The notes beneath the pieces were generated by a model. It searched no databases and was not told the DNA's origin. It worked only from the letters and a program-made list of their open reading frames with translations. From the NCBI RefSeq assembly GCF_000422785.1, contig NZ_AUGS01000001.1, forward strand, positions 467,083 to 531,082: 64,000 bases of DNA. Reading direction: 5' to 3'. Source of the stretch: Pseudovibrio exalbescens DSM 16456 (GTDB lineage Bacteria > Pseudomonadota > Alphaproteobacteria > Rhizobiales > Stappiaceae). Positions 18,414 to 28,335 of this stretch are shown one piece after another (the first letter of the stretch is position 1; every line of letters starts with the position of its first letter). Position numbers and translations under genes: made by a program.

Positions 18414-18857
18414 ATGCTAAACGACATTTACAACCAGAAGATCCTCGAATTTGCGGGCAATGTTCCTCTCCTTGGGCATCTCGAAGCGCCGCATGGCATG
18501 GCCAAGGCACATTCGCGCCTGTGCGGGTCTACGGTTTCTGTCGAGGTGTGTCTTGAGGGGGATCATGTGTGCAATTTCGCGCAGGATGTGAAGGCCTGTG
18601 CGTTGGGTCAGGCCTCTGCTGCGATTCTGGGGCGCCACGTTATTGGCGCATCGCGGGATGAACTGGTCAAGGCCAGAGATGCTCTCAAGGCCATGTTGAA
18701 GGAGGGCGGCTCGCCGCCTGAGGGGCGCTTTCATGAGCTCGCCTTTCTTGAGCCTGTCAAAGACTACAAGGCACGGCATGCATCCACCATGCTGGCATTT
18801 GAAGCGGTCGTTGAGGCTGTCGAAAAAGCGCAAACCAGTGCTCAAGCCGGAGTGTAA
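18414..18857 (+). CDS. Iron-sulfur cluster assembly scaffold protein (IscU/NifU-N-like)
   Basis: Protein of 147 residues in the IscU/SufU-like scaffold superfamily. It has an N-terminal LNDIYNQKILEFAGN segment, CGSTVSVEV, a second cysteine in DHVCNF and a third in VKACALGQASAAI, the three-cysteine pattern of scaffolds. In alphaproteobacteria this stand-alone form is separate from the suf operon and its client is unknown. The yidD gene begins three bases after its stop, so the two are cotranscribed. Confidence 0.85.
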   Translation: MLNDIYNQKILEFAGNVPLLGHLEAPHGMAKAHSRLCGSTVSVEVCLEGDHVCNFAQDVKACALGQASAAILGRHVIGASRDELVKARDALKAMLKEGGSPPEGRFHELAFLEPVKDYKARHASTMLAFEAVVEAVEKAQTSAQAGV

Positions 18858-18860
18858 ACC

Positions 18861-19268
18861 GTGTGCCATCACTCGCACAGGCATCAGCATGAGATCGTGC
18901 CGCATCAGTGTTCTGGACAGCAGGTGGACTCTCGGTCTCCTGAGGGGGCTGGCAGGCGCAGTCCGGGTTTGATGATCGCCGTCGGTTTGATCCGAGCTTA
19001 TCAATACAGCTTTTCCCTGTTCATGGGGCGAGGGTGCCGATACGCGCCAACTTGTTCCAGTTATACGGAAACCGCCATGCGGCGCTTTGGTGTGTGGCGT
19101 GGCGGATGGATGGGCGCCGCACGTATCCTGCGATGTCATCCTTGGGGTGGTAGTGGCTATGATCCTGTGCCGGACGAGGTGCCTGTCAATGCCAGATGGT
19201 ATATGCCCTGGCGCTATGGCTTGTGGCGTAGTGATCATATTGATCCCTCAACACGGTTGGATGGTTAG
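18861..19268 (+). CDS. yidD: YidD, membrane protein insertion efficiency factor
   Basis: Small YidC-associated protein at the inner membrane. The core [30 protein letters not shown] and [13 protein letters not shown] is unmistakable. With a GTG start immediately after the scaffold gene it has 135 residues and a histidine- and cysteine-containing N-terminal extension ([11 protein letters not shown]). The family core begins near the ATG at 18972, which is the alternative start. Usually yidD sits in the rpmH-rnpA-yidC operon; here, as in many alphaproteobacteria, it is elsewhere. Confidence 0.9.
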   Translation: MCHHSHRHQHEIVPHQCSGQQVDSRSPEGAGRRSPGLMIAVGLIRAYQYSFSLFMGRGCRYAPTCSSYTETAMRRFGVWRGGWMGAARILRCHPWGGSGYDPVPDEVPVNARWYMPWRYGLWRSDHIDPSTRLDG

Positions 19269-19278
19269 GCGTCTGCAC

Positions 19279-19725
19279 TCAAGAGCATCCCTTTCGACCA
19301 TCTGATGGCGTGACGCCGCTCAAGACTTCAAAGGTGCCTTCAACCTGCAAGTTGCTGTCCTGCTCGGCATTGATAATGACGCCGAATATCTTGCCTGTGG
19401 TGAAATCCAGCGTCCAGACGTAGCCGAGATTGGATGTCTCGGGAGAATCCTTCCAGCTCACTTGTGTAATGTCGGGCGTTATCTCCGTCATGGTGTAGGC
19501 GGCCTGATGGTGTTCGGGGTCCGCCAGCTGCGATATGTCGTTCCAAACCAAGAAATCAGTTTCGCAGAAAAATGTTTCGAACCGCTTTTCGATAGTGTCG
19601 CCGTTTGCGCTTGCCTCCTGCCAAACGTGCGTCAGCGTCTTTCCCAACAAATCACGCGCGTGAACAGGTGTTGCAAAGGCCCAAAAAGCTGCAAGGAGCA
19701 GGGATGCGGAGATGATGGCTTTCAT
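19279..19725 (-). CDS. Secreted protein, possibly MoaF/calycin-like
   Basis: Exported protein of 148 residues with a clear signal peptide ending near VHARDLL. The mature part is beta-rich, with a pattern TMTEITPDITQVSW, then VWTLDFTTGKIFGVIIN, that resembles MoaF-type or phenolic-acid-decarboxylase-type calycins; this resemblance is by eye only. Two cysteines (FFCETDF and the C-terminal GCS) could form a disulfide in the periplasm. It is convergent with yidD. Function unknown. Confidence 0.6.
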   Translation of the reverse strand: MKAIISASLLLAAFWAFATPVHARDLLGKTLTHVWQEASANGDTIEKRFETFFCETDFLVWNDISQLADPEHHQAAYTMTEITPDITQVSWKDSPETSNLGYVWTLDFTTGKIFGVIINAEQDSNLQVEGTFEVLSGVTPSDGRKGCS

Positions 19726-19998
19726 ATTGTTCTCGTTATTGCGGCCGGATGGGGTGGATTACATACTTACGTAACGGTAGAATAGCTATTTGGCGGAACC
19801 ATGGCTTGTGCGTCCAGCAACTTTTGATTGTTGTTTGCGCTAAAGTTAGAGAACACCTACCAGTTCGAGCGTCATTGATTGCCTCGCCGAGTTTTGGTGG
19901 CTTGTGAATAACTCTATGTTTTCTAGGCAGAAAAACGGTGGGAGAGGAGTTTTCCAAGGCAATGTCGGCTAAATGGTGGACAGTTTTCAGCTGCGGCG

Positions 19999-20027
19999 TT
20001 GACAATCAGGCCATGAATTCGCATAAG
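19999..20027 (+). promoter_or_regulatory. Sigma-70-type promoter of solitary tRNA-Tyr
   Basis: TTGACA (19999-20004), 17-base spacer, CATAAG (20022-20027), 37 bases before the tRNA. The same architecture precedes the second tRNA-Tyr copy. Confidence 0.65.
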
Positions 20028-20064
20028 GCCTCCCACACGACGCGGTCGACACCGACAACGCGAC

Positions 20065-20149
20065 GGAGGAGTGCCCGAGTGGCTAAAGGGGGCGGACTGT
20101 AAATCCGCTGGCTATGCCTACGTTGGTTCGAATCCAACCTCCTCCACCA
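20065..20149 (+). tRNA. tRNA-Tyr (GTA), solitary copy
   Basis: 85 bases including an encoded CCA. Acceptor GGAGGAG pairs with CTCCTCC; the anticodon loop is CTGTAAA with anticodon GTA; a long class II variable arm and GGTTCGAATCC T-arm are present. The sequence is base-for-base identical to the copy at 63291-63375, but it stands alone here between a secreted-protein gene and the ASCH gene. Confidence 0.97.
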
Positions 20150-20327
20150 CCTTTTCCGATGCTTTCAATATACGCTAACTCGCTTTAAAAAAAGCTGTGC
20201 CTGCACTGTCTTCAGGATAGACGTTTGCTGAGGATTACTGGCTGCTCTATACCCGGAGTATCCAAATCTTCGATCTGGTGAGGGCAATTACCACACCAGT
20301 GCTGTGTTCGAGCCAGAAAGAGGCCCA

Positions 20328-20750
20328 ATGTCCTTCGACGTTTCCGAACTTCCCAGTTTTACGTTTGGCGATACGCCAGAACTGGCAGATGAGCTGCTGA
20401 ACCTTGTTCTTATTGGTCAGAAAACCGCCACCTGCGGAGATCTATACTACTACGAGACGGAGGGGGTTCCGGTGCCGCAGGCAGGCGATCGCTACGTCAT
20501 TCTTGATGGTGCTGGTAAACCGGGCTGTGTCGTTGAGATGGTTGACGTGTCTATCCGCAAGTTCAACGAAATTGATGAAGTGTGGGCCGTTCTGGAGGGT
20601 GAAGGGGACTTGAGCCTAGAGCACTGGCAACGAGAGCATAAGGCCTATTTCGAGCGCCTTGGCGTTTTCTCATCGGAGATGGAGCTGGTTTGCGAGTACT
20701 TCAAACTCATCAAGGTTTTCAAGCAGTCCGGGCAGGATACGACACATTAA
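20328..20750 (+). CDS. ASCH-domain protein
   Basis: Protein of 140 residues of the ASCH superfamily (PUA-like RNA-binding fold). It shows the family motif LIGQKTATCGDLYYYE near the N-terminus (G-x-K-T-A-T), GDRYVILDGAGKPGCVVE, and a C-terminal helix after LSLEHWQREHKAYF. YqfB, in the same superfamily, is an N4-acetylcytidine amidohydrolase, but that activity cannot be assumed. ATG at 20328 is preferred over GTG at 20304. It converges on the glycosyltransferase gene with one base between the stop codons. Confidence 0.82.
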   Translation: MSFDVSELPSFTFGDTPELADELLNLVLIGQKTATCGDLYYYETEGVPVPQAGDRYVILDGAGKPGCVVEMVDVSIRKFNEIDEVWAVLEGEGDLSLEHWQREHKAYFERLGVFSSEMELVCEYFKLIKVFKQSGQDTTH

Positions 20751-20751
20751 G

Positions 20752-22119
20752 CTATCCGACGTGGAGGTGTGGCGCCTTGCTCGTGCGCTTCTCCGAATGT
20801 GGTGGTTGTCCTGACGCCTCACCTGAATGAGCACAGGCATGGCTGTGCAGATCTTGCGCGACCTCCCGCCAACTGCGCAGCGAGCTGCGGTTCGGAACCT
20901 TGCGGCGAAAACGTGTTGGAGCCTCCAGAAAATTGCGTAGACACGTGACGATGGTCTCAACTCTGTTGGGATCAAAGTAGGAGACATGCGGGCCGCCTAC
21001 TTCCGGGATGGACGTAGTATGGGACGCCAAGACAGGTGTGCCCATCCAGAGCGCTTCCCCAACAGGCATGCCAAACCCCTCATAAAGACTGGGATAGATC
21101 AGCGCTTGGGCGCGGACATACAGCCTGAGCAGATCCGATTGTTGCGGCCCCGGGACAAGGTGAATGTAGGGGGCGACGCGATCCAGCTCGTGATCGAGGA
21201 TCAACTGCTCCAAAGCGGAGGGCTCGATATTGCCTGCGCAAACCAGCTTGGGAAGCGTGAAAGGAAGTCCGCTTTTGAGAAGGGATTGGTAGGCCTTGAA
21301 AACAGCAAGGGCATTCTTGCGGTGCTGAATATCTCCCACCATCAGAAAATAGCGCTCGGGCGGAGGGCTCGCCATGCGAGTTCCCTCAGTTTCACCACGG
21401 GTTTCAGGGGCTCCTCGGATTTCATGGGCTAGCGGAACGCATTGTAACCGTCGTGGAGAGGGCAAATGCTGTTCGCGAATGTAGGCTATAACGTCATCGC
21501 GCGTGAATTGGGAGTTGGTCAGAAGATTTGGGGCGAGGGAGAGCAGGGCTTTCAAATCATGTTCCCAGCGGCCGCTCCCGCGTGATTTGGGGCCCATCTC
21601 AGTCCGGACAGGGATCAGATCGTGGATGAAGCCAACATAGTTCTCGAGGTCGCCTGCTTGTGTCATGTGAGTCGCGAGTTGTCGCTGTGTGTGTATACCG
21701 CCAAGGCAAAGTGTTGGCTGTATGAACTTCCGAACCGGAGTGCCAAGGGCTGTGCCCTCCAAGGCACCTGTCAGCTTTGCATAAAAGCGGCGGCATTTGT
21801 ACTTTCCGGCATGGAACAGATGTCGGATCGGCCGCCCCGTGTATTTGGGCGCCCAAGGAGCCATAAGGGCATTGCCTAAACTCTCTGCGGTCCATTTGGG
21901 GAAAGGATCTGCGTGATCGAAGAGCTTGCGCGGATCGACTTCGTGATATCGGGAGGTTCCGTTGTGAAAGCAAATGAAGGTCACGGGCAGGGGCTCGGTA
22001 AACAACGCATAAGCCACTTCCAGTATGGTGCGATGGATTCCCGTTGCCTGCTTCGTGTTTTTGCCGTCGCCCTTCAGTTCCGTCAGATCAAACTGAATGG
22101 CGGTGGTCTCGTTTTTCAT
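20752..22119 (-). CDS. Glycosyltransferase family 4 protein
   Basis: GT-B glycosyltransferase of 455 residues. The C-terminal nucleotide-sugar half has YFLMVGDIQHRKN, then ALIYPSLYEGFGMPVGEALW, the E-x7-E signature of GT4, and PVLASHTTSIPEVGG. The N-terminal half contains YVGFIHDLIPVR and NSQFTRDDV. It probably acts in surface polysaccharide or LPS-type glycan synthesis, but it is isolated from any such cluster. Acceptor and sugar unknown. Confidence 0.87.
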   Translation of the reverse strand: MKNETTAIQFDLTELKGDGKNTKQATGIHRTILEVAYALFTEPLPVTFICFHNGTSRYHEVDPRKLFDHADPFPKWTAESLGNALMAPWAPKYTGRPIRHLFHAGKYKCRRFYAKLTGALEGTALGTPVRKFIQPTLCLGGIHTQRQLATHMTQAGDLENYVGFIHDLIPVRTEMGPKSRGSGRWEHDLKALLSLAPNLLTNSQFTRDDVIAYIREQHLPSPRRLQCVPLAHEIRGAPETRGETEGTRMASPPPERYFLMVGDIQHRKNALAVFKAYQSLLKSGLPFTLPKLVCAGNIEPSALEQLILDHELDRVAPYIHLVPGPQQSDLLRLYVRAQALIYPSLYEGFGMPVGEALWMGTPVLASHTTSIPEVGGPHVSYFDPNRVETIVTCLRNFLEAPTRFRRKVPNRSSLRSWREVAQDLHSHACAHSGEASGQPPHSEKRTSKAPHLHVG

Positions 22120-22319
22120 GAAAGTGGCTCCCTCAACCCACTTGCGCCCATCAGTTGCAGTGTGGAGAGGAAAATGGTGTCCGGCAATCTCCTGAAATTG
22201 TTGAGCTTGACCCGTTGATTACTGGACCCGACCCGCAAAATTCGCTAAGCAAGCGCTCTGAAACCAACAGGAGACCGCTTACCTGCCTTTGTCTGCAGGA
22301 GTGAGCTGGAGAGAATGAT

Positions 22320-24260
22320 ATGATTCAACTGACTTTCCCCGACAATTCTGTTCGCGAATTCGAGGCTGGTGTATCCGGTCTGGACGTGGCTGGCAGCATT
22401 TCCAAATCCTTGCAGAAGAAATCCCTTGCCATGGCATTGGATGGTGAGCTGCGGGACTTGAGTGATGTTATTGAGCACAATGCAAAAATCGAGCTTATCA
22501 CACGAGATGATCCTCGGGCGCTTGAGCTGATCCGACACGATTGTGCGCACGTCATGGCCGAGGCCGTGCAGGAACTGTGGCCGGGTACTCAGGTGACCAT
22601 TGGTCCGGTTATCGAGAATGGGTTCTACTACGACTTCAAGCGCGAGGAACCGTTCACGCCGGAAGACCTGCCGGTGATTGAAAAGAAGATGCGGCAGATC
22701 ATCGAGCGCAACGCCAAGTTCACCAAAGAAATCTGGAGCCGCGACGAAGCCAAGGACTACTTCCGCCAACAGGGCGAGGATTACAAGGTCGAACTGGTGG
22801 ATGCGATTCCCGAAGGTGAAAGCGTCAAGATCTACCGTCAGGGCGATTGGCTGGACTTGTGCCGCGGACCGCATATGGTGTCGACCAATCAGATTGGCTC
22901 TGCTTTCAAGTTGATGAAGGTGGCTGGCGCTTATTGGCGTGGGGACAGCGACAACGAGATGCTGACTCGCATCTACGGTACGGCGTGGGCCAATGACAAC
23001 GATCTGAAGGCCTATCTTCACATGCTGGAAGAGGCCGAGAAGCGTGATCACCGCAAGCTGGGCCGTGAAATGGACCTCTATCACTTCCAAGAGGAAGGCC
23101 CGGGTGTCGTGTTTTGGCACCACAAAGGTTGGCAGTTGTTCCAGAATCTGACCAATTACATGCGGCGCCGTCTGGCTGATGACTATCAGGAAGTGAATGC
23201 GCCGCAGATTCTGGACAAAAGCCTGTGGGAGACCTCGGGGCACTGGGAATGGTACCACGAGAACATGTTCGTCACCGAGACAGAGGACGAGCGTGTATTT
23301 GCCATCAAGCCGATGAATTGTCCCGGTCACGTTCAGATCTTCAAACACGGATTGAAGTCGTATCGCGATCTACCCCTCCGCATGGCTGAGTTCGGTGCCG
23401 TATCCCGCTACGAGCCGTCGGGAGCGCTTCATGGATTGATGCGTGTGCGCGCCTTTACTCAGGATGATGCCCATGTGTTCTGTACGGAAGATCAACTGGC
23501 CGACGAATGCCACAAGATCAACGATCTGATTTTGGCGGTCTACAAGGACTTTGGCTTTGAAGAAATCGTCGTCAAGCTATCAACGCGTCCGGAAAAGCGG
23601 GTTGGCTCCGACGAGGTGTGGGATCATGCCGAAGAAGTCATGAGCGAAGTGCTGAAGCAGATCGAAGAACGCTCAGGCGGGAAGATCAAGACCGATATTC
23701 TCGAGGGTGAAGGTGCGTTTTACGGGCCCAAGTTCGAGTATACCTTGCGAGACGCCATCGGTCGCGAATGGCAGTGTGGCACCACGCAGGTGGACTTCAA
23801 CCTTCCAGAGCGCTTTGGTGCCTTTTACGTGGACAGGGACGGTGAGAAGAAGCAGCCGGTCATGGTTCACCGGGCGATTTGTGGATCTCTGGAGCGTTTC
23901 CTCGGCATCCTTATCGAGAACTTCGCCGGTCACTTCCCGTTGTGGCTAGCTCCGCAACAGTATGTTGTGGCTGCGATCACCTCTGATGCTGATGACTACG
24001 CGGCCGAAGTCCACAAGGCGATGAAAGCTGCCGGTTTGCGCGGCGAACTGGATCTTCGCAATGAGAAGATCAACTACAAGGTTCGCGAGCACTCTCATGC
24101 CAAAGTTCCGGTCATCATTGCCGTGGGCAAGCGTGAAGCTGAGGAGAAGACTGTCAGTATCCGTCGTTTGGGCTCACGTGCTCAAACCAATATGACTTTG
24201 GATGAAGCTATTCAAAGCCTGAGTGACGAAGCGGTTGCACCGGATCTCAAGCAGTCCTGA
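22320..24260 (+). CDS. thrS: Threonyl-tRNA synthetase
   Basis: Charges tRNA-Thr in the cytosol. The 646 residues show the full bacterial layout: TGS domain (about 1-60), editing domain starting [12 protein letters not shown], class II catalytic core with [12 protein letters not shown] (zinc cysteine), motif 2 [15 protein letters not shown], and motif 3 with [10 protein letters not shown], then an anticodon-binding domain. A tRNA-Thr (TGT) gene is in the same window at 60.8 kb. Expression is separated from the next gene by a strong terminator. Confidence 0.98.
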   Translation: MIQLTFPDNSVREFEAGVSGLDVAGSISKSLQKKSLAMALDGELRDLSDVIEHNAKIELITRDDPRALELIRHDCAHVMAEAVQELWPGTQVTIGPVIENGFYYDFKREEPFTPEDLPVIEKKMRQIIERNAKFTKEIWSRDEAKDYFRQQGEDYKVELVDAIPEGESVKIYRQGDWLDLCRGPHMVSTNQIGSAFKLMKVAGAYWRGDSDNEMLTRIYGTAWANDNDLKAYLHMLEEAEKRDHRKLGREMDLYHFQEEGPGVVFWHHKGWQLFQNLTNYMRRRLADDYQEVNAPQILDKSLWETSGHWEWYHENMFVTETEDERVFAIKPMNCPGHVQIFKHGLKSYRDLPLRMAEFGAVSRYEPSGALHGLMRVRAFTQDDAHVFCTEDQLADECHKINDLILAVYKDFGFEEIVVKLSTRPEKRVGSDEVWDHAEEVMSEVLKQIEERSGGKIKTDILEGEGAFYGPKFEYTLRDAIGREWQCGTTQVDFNLPERFGAFYVDRDGEKKQPVMVHRAICGSLERFLGILIENFAGHFPLWLAPQQYVVAAITSDADDYAAEVHKAMKAAGLRGELDLRNEKINYKVREHSHAKVPVIIAVGKREAEEKTVSIRRLGSRAQTNMTLDEAIQSLSDEAVAPDLKQS

Positions 24261-24284
24261 TCCATCAGTACATGTTCAGTAAAC

Positions 24285-24324
24285 GGGGTTGGCATCAATA
24301 ATTGTTGCCAACCCCATATTTTTA
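24285..24324 (+). terminator. Rho-independent terminator of thrS
   Basis: GGGGTTGGCA pairs with TGCCAACCCC over an 11-base loop, followed by a T-rich run. Confidence 0.85.
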
Positions 24325-24418
24325 TGTCTCTGTCGCCAGACTTTCACGAAGAGTTGCTTAGGTGGCGGTCTATTTATGGTTTGTCATCTTAGGCTACGCC
24401 CGTTTGGGGAGGTCACAT

Positions 24419-25252
24419 TTGGAATACGCAGAGTTCAGCTACGCGAATGCAGACCATCCGCGTCTCAAGCGCTGGATTATTCGGGGGGTCGAAGGTCTCT
24501 CCGGGCGAAAGAAGCTGTTACGTCTTTATGAGATGTGGCGCGAACAAATCGTTGGAAGTACACCCTATCAGTGGGGCGGGTTGCTGGAACTGATCAATGT
24601 GTCGCTATCGGTCAGCGGTGCCTCATGGCCACCGAAGAAATTGCCCGATGGTCCGCTTGTGGTCATTGCAAATCATCCATTCGGAATTGGAGATGGGCTG
24701 GCCATTCTGGCGCTGACGGAGCAACTTGATCGGCCTTATCGGATCCTCATCAACAATGAACTTCTCAAGGTGCCGGAGATCCGTCCTTATTCTCTGCCCG
24801 TTGATTTTGAGGAGACACAGGAAGCGCTGCGCAACAACATGCGCACCCGTCAGGAAGCGTTGCGCCTTCTGAACGAAGGGGTGACAATTGTTGTCTTTCC
24901 AGGTGGCGGTGTTGCGACCGCGCGCAAACCCTTTGGCCGCGCCGAGGAATTGCCATGGAAAACCTTCACGGCCAAGTTGATCCGCTCAGCGAAGGCAACA
25001 GTGGTTCCCATGTATTTTGAAGGTCAGAACTCGCCGCTCTTTCACATGGCAAGCCGCTTTTCGCTGACATTGCGGTTATCCCTGTTGATCCGCGAGTTTC
25101 GGCGCATTGTGGGATCGCATATCTCAATTCGTGTTGGGGATGAAATCCCCTATGAAGAGTTGAAGGCGTTTTCCAACCAGAAGGAAGTCATTGACCATTT
25201 GCAGGAGCGCGTTCTTGCATTGGGCCCGCCGGAGTTGAAGCGCTCCGCCTGA
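24419..25252 (+). CDS. Lysophospholipid acyltransferase family protein
   Basis: PlsC-like acyltransferase of 277 residues, likely membrane-associated and acting on lysophosphatidate-type or other lipid acceptors. The acceptor motif is NHPFGIGDGLAI (H-x4-D spacing), followed by VVFPGGGVATARKPFGRAEE and a VVPMYFEGQNS block. The TTG at 24419 is chosen because GGGGAGG stands six bases upstream; a GTG at 24362 would add 19 hydrophobic residues without a ribosome site. It is transcribed separately from thrS. Confidence 0.85.
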   Translation: MEYAEFSYANADHPRLKRWIIRGVEGLSGRKKLLRLYEMWREQIVGSTPYQWGGLLELINVSLSVSGASWPPKKLPDGPLVVIANHPFGIGDGLAILALTEQLDRPYRILINNELLKVPEIRPYSLPVDFEETQEALRNNMRTRQEALRLLNEGVTIVVFPGGGVATARKPFGRAEELPWKTFTAKLIRSAKATVVPMYFEGQNSPLFHMASRFSLTLRLSLLIREFRRIVGSHISIRVGDEIPYEELKAFSNQKEVIDHLQERVLALGPPELKRSA

Positions 25253-25291
25253 GGGGCGCTGGGGAAGCGCCAATATTTCTGATGGAGATTG

Positions 25292-25319
25292 AAAAGCTCA
25301 GCCTATCGCTGAGCTTTTT
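25292..25319. terminator. Bidirectional terminator
   Basis: AAAAGCTCAGC, loop CTATC, GCTGAGCTTTT. It overlaps the stop of the convergent secreted-protein gene, so the stop codon lies within the hairpin. Confidence 0.8.
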
Positions 25320-26397
25320 CTGTATCGATCTCGATTTCCACGTCGCGGAAGCCGGTTTTAACTTCAAAGGTGTCGCGATAGGTTGTTGCACCGTTCTGTG
25401 CCATCACTTCATAGGTGCCTGCGGCCAGCGTAAGATCCAGAAACGCACCATTTCCGGAGGCCACGGTATCCCCGCCAGGGGTCAGAACAGTCCATGATGT
25501 GTTGGCAAGAGAAATCTTGTTTTTGCCGCTAACCAGCTTCAACGTCACTTCGCCTGCACGATGGTGAAGCGTTGCTTCTGTCAGTTTGCCGGCCTGTACG
25601 TGCAAATCAGCGCGGACAATGGCGTTCAAGTTGCCGTATCGGCTCACCACATGGTACGTGCCTGCTCCGATTGGAATCAACTGGCCGGGCTTTACGTTAC
25701 CCGCGATGAGATTGCGGTTGCCCGTGGCGTCGTAGGTCATGTCGTAGATGTCGAAGGTGACATCTTCGCGTTCCAGTGGCTGATCCCCGGATAGTGCGGC
25801 ATCCAGGCGAATGCCCCCTGCGTTCAGCACAATTGTTCCGGTTGTGACACCTTGGGTCAGTTCATGCCGTGTTGTGGCCGTTACCTTGCCGAACGAGGTG
25901 TGAACCAGGTAGGCGCCTGGGTCCAGCCGGACTTCAGCATCGCTATCCTTGATAACGGCCAGTTGCTCGTAGCTGCCGTCTTCTTTGGGCGTTGCATCGA
26001 ACACACGCCAAACAAGACCCTTGGTCAGGTTGGGAGTGTCTTCCGAGAGCTTTGCCACAAGATAGAGTGTCGCCTTGTCCATCGCCGTTTCTGCCGTTGA
26101 ATCAAACGGAAAGCTTGGCGAGTAGGTCTGATTGGTCGAGCCGAATGTGGGGGCCAACGATTGCCCTTGGTAACCGCTCAGCGGATCATAGCTGATGGGC
26201 GGGGTAACAGATTGATTGCCGTCTGGATTCATATCCAGAACGTCAGGGGCAAACGGCAAATCCGGTTTGACCGGGGGTATCGCAGATTGTGCCAGCGCGG
26301 AGGACACGGGTGCCCATTGCAATGCCACTGCTGTTGCACAGACCACCGCGACACGTGAAACGGCTCTGGAAACAGGATTTAATGTTCTAAGCACCAC
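25303..26397 (-). CDS. Exported protein with three tandem beta repeats
   Basis: Periplasmic or secreted protein of 364 residues. It has a signal peptide (basic start, hydrophobic stretch, ALAQS near residue 36), a Pro/Gln-rich linker to about residue 100, then three imperfect repeats of roughly 80 residues. Each repeat carries the same core: DPGAYLVHTSFG, GAGTYHVVSRYG and AAGTYEVMAQNG. This resembles carboxypeptidase-regulatory-like or similar immunoglobulin-type beta sandwiches. No catalytic motif is visible. Function unknown. Confidence 0.75.
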   Translation of the reverse strand: MVLRTLNPVSRAVSRVAVVCATAVALQWAPVSSALAQSAIPPVKPDLPFAPDVLDMNPDGNQSVTPPISYDPLSGYQGQSLAPTFGSTNQTYSPSFPFDSTAETAMDKATLYLVAKLSEDTPNLTKGLVWRVFDATPKEDGSYEQLAVIKDSDAEVRLDPGAYLVHTSFGKVTATTRHELTQGVTTGTIVLNAGGIRLDAALSGDQPLEREDVTFDIYDMTYDATGNRNLIAGNVKPGQLIPIGAGTYHVVSRYGNLNAIVRADLHVQAGKLTEATLHHRAGEVTLKLVSGKNKISLANTSWTVLTPGGDTVASGNGAFLDLTLAAGTYEVMAQNGATTYRDTFEVKTGFRDVEIEIDTEKAQR

Positions 26398-26665
26398 GTT
26401 TGCGCTCTCTGATACACTGTGTTTTTAAGTGTTGTTCCGATGCGACAGCGCACGAAAAACTGGTTGTTCGCATCCAATTGAAACTAGCCTGTCACATTTT
26501 GATTTGGAAGCGATTTATAAAGGTTTACTTGAAGTTTTGACAGAAATGCCCAAATGAGGCGAAATTGTGCCCGCTCTATACCCAGTCCCCTCGGGATTGA
26601 TGGTGGTATCTTTTCAGATTATGCGCGCTGTCAAATTATAGAAATGTTTCAAGAAGCCGAGAATC

Positions 26666-27256
26666 ATGTCCAATAAAAGCACCGATTATTCTGCCGTAAC
26701 CGAGTTTATGCTCAAGCGCCGTTCACAATTGGCAGCAACACTGGTTGAGCCGGGGCCCAGTCAAGAAGATCTTGCCGTTTTACTGAGAATCGCGACTCGC
26801 GTGCCAGATCATCGCAAGCAATGCCCATGGCGATTTGTTGTTTACCAAGGCGATGCGCGCCGTGACGTTGGGGTGAATCTGGCCCGCATTGCCGAGGAAA
26901 AGGAAGGTCCGCTTGGCGTAAACCGTCAGCAGATGGAGGAGGGGCGGTTCTTGCGGGCTCCATTGGTGATTGGTGTGCTGGCGTCATATCGACCGGAGAG
27001 CAAAGTGCCCAAGCTGGAGCAAACGCTGTCCACAGGCGCGGCTTGCATGAACCTGTTGATCGGAGCTAACAGCCTCGGTTTTGGCGCGCAGTGGATTACA
27101 GAGTGGTACACTTATGACGCTGATGCTGCCCGGATGCTGGGTGCTGATGGGCATGAGCAGTTCGCTGGCTTTATTTATATTGGCAGTTCCAGTGTTACGC
27201 CCAAAGAGCGGGACCGACCGGACATTGAGGCCATTACCACTCACTGGTCTGCCTAA
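26666..27256 (+). CDS. Nitroreductase family protein (YdjA-like)
   Basis: FMN-dependent NAD(P)H oxidoreductase of 196 residues. The N-terminal FMN site RRSQLAATLVEPGPSQED is the variant of R-R-S/T typical of the family, followed by RVPDHRKQCPWRFVV, then the SLGFGAQWITEWY segment near residue 140. Substrate unknown. The flavin reductase gene begins 16 bases after its stop, so a shared flavin-based role is likely. Confidence 0.9.
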   Translation: MSNKSTDYSAVTEFMLKRRSQLAATLVEPGPSQEDLAVLLRIATRVPDHRKQCPWRFVVYQGDARRDVGVNLARIAEEKEGPLGVNRQQMEEGRFLRAPLVIGVLASYRPESKVPKLEQTLSTGAACMNLLIGANSLGFGAQWITEWYTYDADAARMLGADGHEQFAGFIYIGSSSVTPKERDRPDIEAITTHWSA

Positions 27257-27272
27257 TCACGAGTATTGTTCC

Positions 27273-27869
27273 ATGTTTTACAAGACAAATGAGCCCCATG
27301 GGCTGCCTCATAATCCTTTCAAGGCGCTGGTTGCTCCGCGGCCCATAGGTTGGATTTCCAGTAAATCGGCCTCTGGGGCGTTGAATTTGGCACCTTACAG
27401 TTTCTTCAATGCTGTTTGCGATACACCGCCGATCGTCATGTTCTCCTCCAGTGGCTACAAAGACTCGGTTGCTAACATCGAGGCGACTGGCGAGTTCGTC
27501 TGCAATCTGGCCACTCAGCACCTTCAGGACGCAATGAATACCTCCTCGAAGATGGTGGATTCGGATGTCTCTGAATTTGATCTGGCTGGGTTGGATACCG
27601 CGACTTGTGAGATTGTCCGCGTGCCCCGTGTGGAGGCAGCCAAGGCGGCTTTGGAATGCAAGGCGTTGTCTATCCAGCGTCTTGTTGATTTGGCTGGAGA
27701 AGAGACCAACTCATGGGTGGTGTTCGGGCAGGTTGTTGGCGTCCACATCGATGATGATGTGCTGGTTGATGGCCTGATTGACATGAGCCGTCTTAAGCTA
27801 TTGTCGCGGCTTGGGTACATGGACTACGCGGTGATTGACGAAGTGTTTGCTATGCCCAGGCCGCAATGA
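27273..27869 (+). CDS. Flavin reductase / flavoredoxin family protein
   Basis: FMN-binding split-barrel protein of 198 residues. The core ALVAPRPIGWISSKSASGAL, NLAPYSFFNAVCDTPPIVMF and an ANIEATGEFVCNL segment match the flavin_reduct family. It starts at ATG 27273, just downstream of the nitroreductase gene; an in-frame open stretch further upstream overlaps that gene and is not coding. It probably supplies reduced flavin or reduces flavin-linked substrates. A 10-bp hairpin follows. Confidence 0.88.
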   Translation: MFYKTNEPHGLPHNPFKALVAPRPIGWISSKSASGALNLAPYSFFNAVCDTPPIVMFSSSGYKDSVANIEATGEFVCNLATQHLQDAMNTSSKMVDSDVSEFDLAGLDTATCEIVRVPRVEAAKAALECKALSIQRLVDLAGEETNSWVVFGQVVGVHIDDDVLVDGLIDMSRLKLLSRLGYMDYAVIDEVFAMPRPQ

Positions 27870-28335
27870 TTGGCGCTGGCTACGAAAAAGGCGGAGATGG
27901 AAGGTTCATCTCCGCCGTAATTCGCCCGACAGCAATGGTTGCCCATCACTGGGGAATGTCGGGTGTTGAGCCGTAGACTACGTAGCTCATGTCACCACGA
28001 ACTAGCACTTTTCAGCGCTTGTTTAAACGGGTTTGGGGATGAACGGGGTGGCACTCAGATGTGGCGAAGCGGCCACACTGCTTTCTTGGGAGTGATTTTT
28101 CACCTCAGTGATCGCGACTAAAATATGGCAAACCCTTGGATTTTGGTGTGTTCCAGATCACAGTTTTGATGGTAAATCTGCAACAGCTGTTTTCTTGCCT
28201 GTGTGCACCAAAGTCCCGATTGCTTGTGAATAAGCTGTTGAAGTGTCTCCGTGCGCTTTCGCGAACCAGCAGTTGTTGTGCCTGATGATTCTTTGACCAT
28301 CGTGCAGGAGGTGGGGTCCAGTTTTCTTGGCACGG
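27870..28335. other. Intergenic region with an inverted repeat
   Basis: GGCGGAGATG pairs with CATCTCCGCC across a seven-base loop at 27890-27916, just after the flavin reductase stop. It has no T-run, so it may be a weak terminator or a 3'-end stabiliser. The rest, to the stop of the CitE-like gene, shows no gene I can support. Confidence 0.45.

Noticed and set aside
22245..23348. Open frame antisense to thrS (367 codons)
   Set aside because: It overlaps the firmly assigned thrS and has no recognisable motif.
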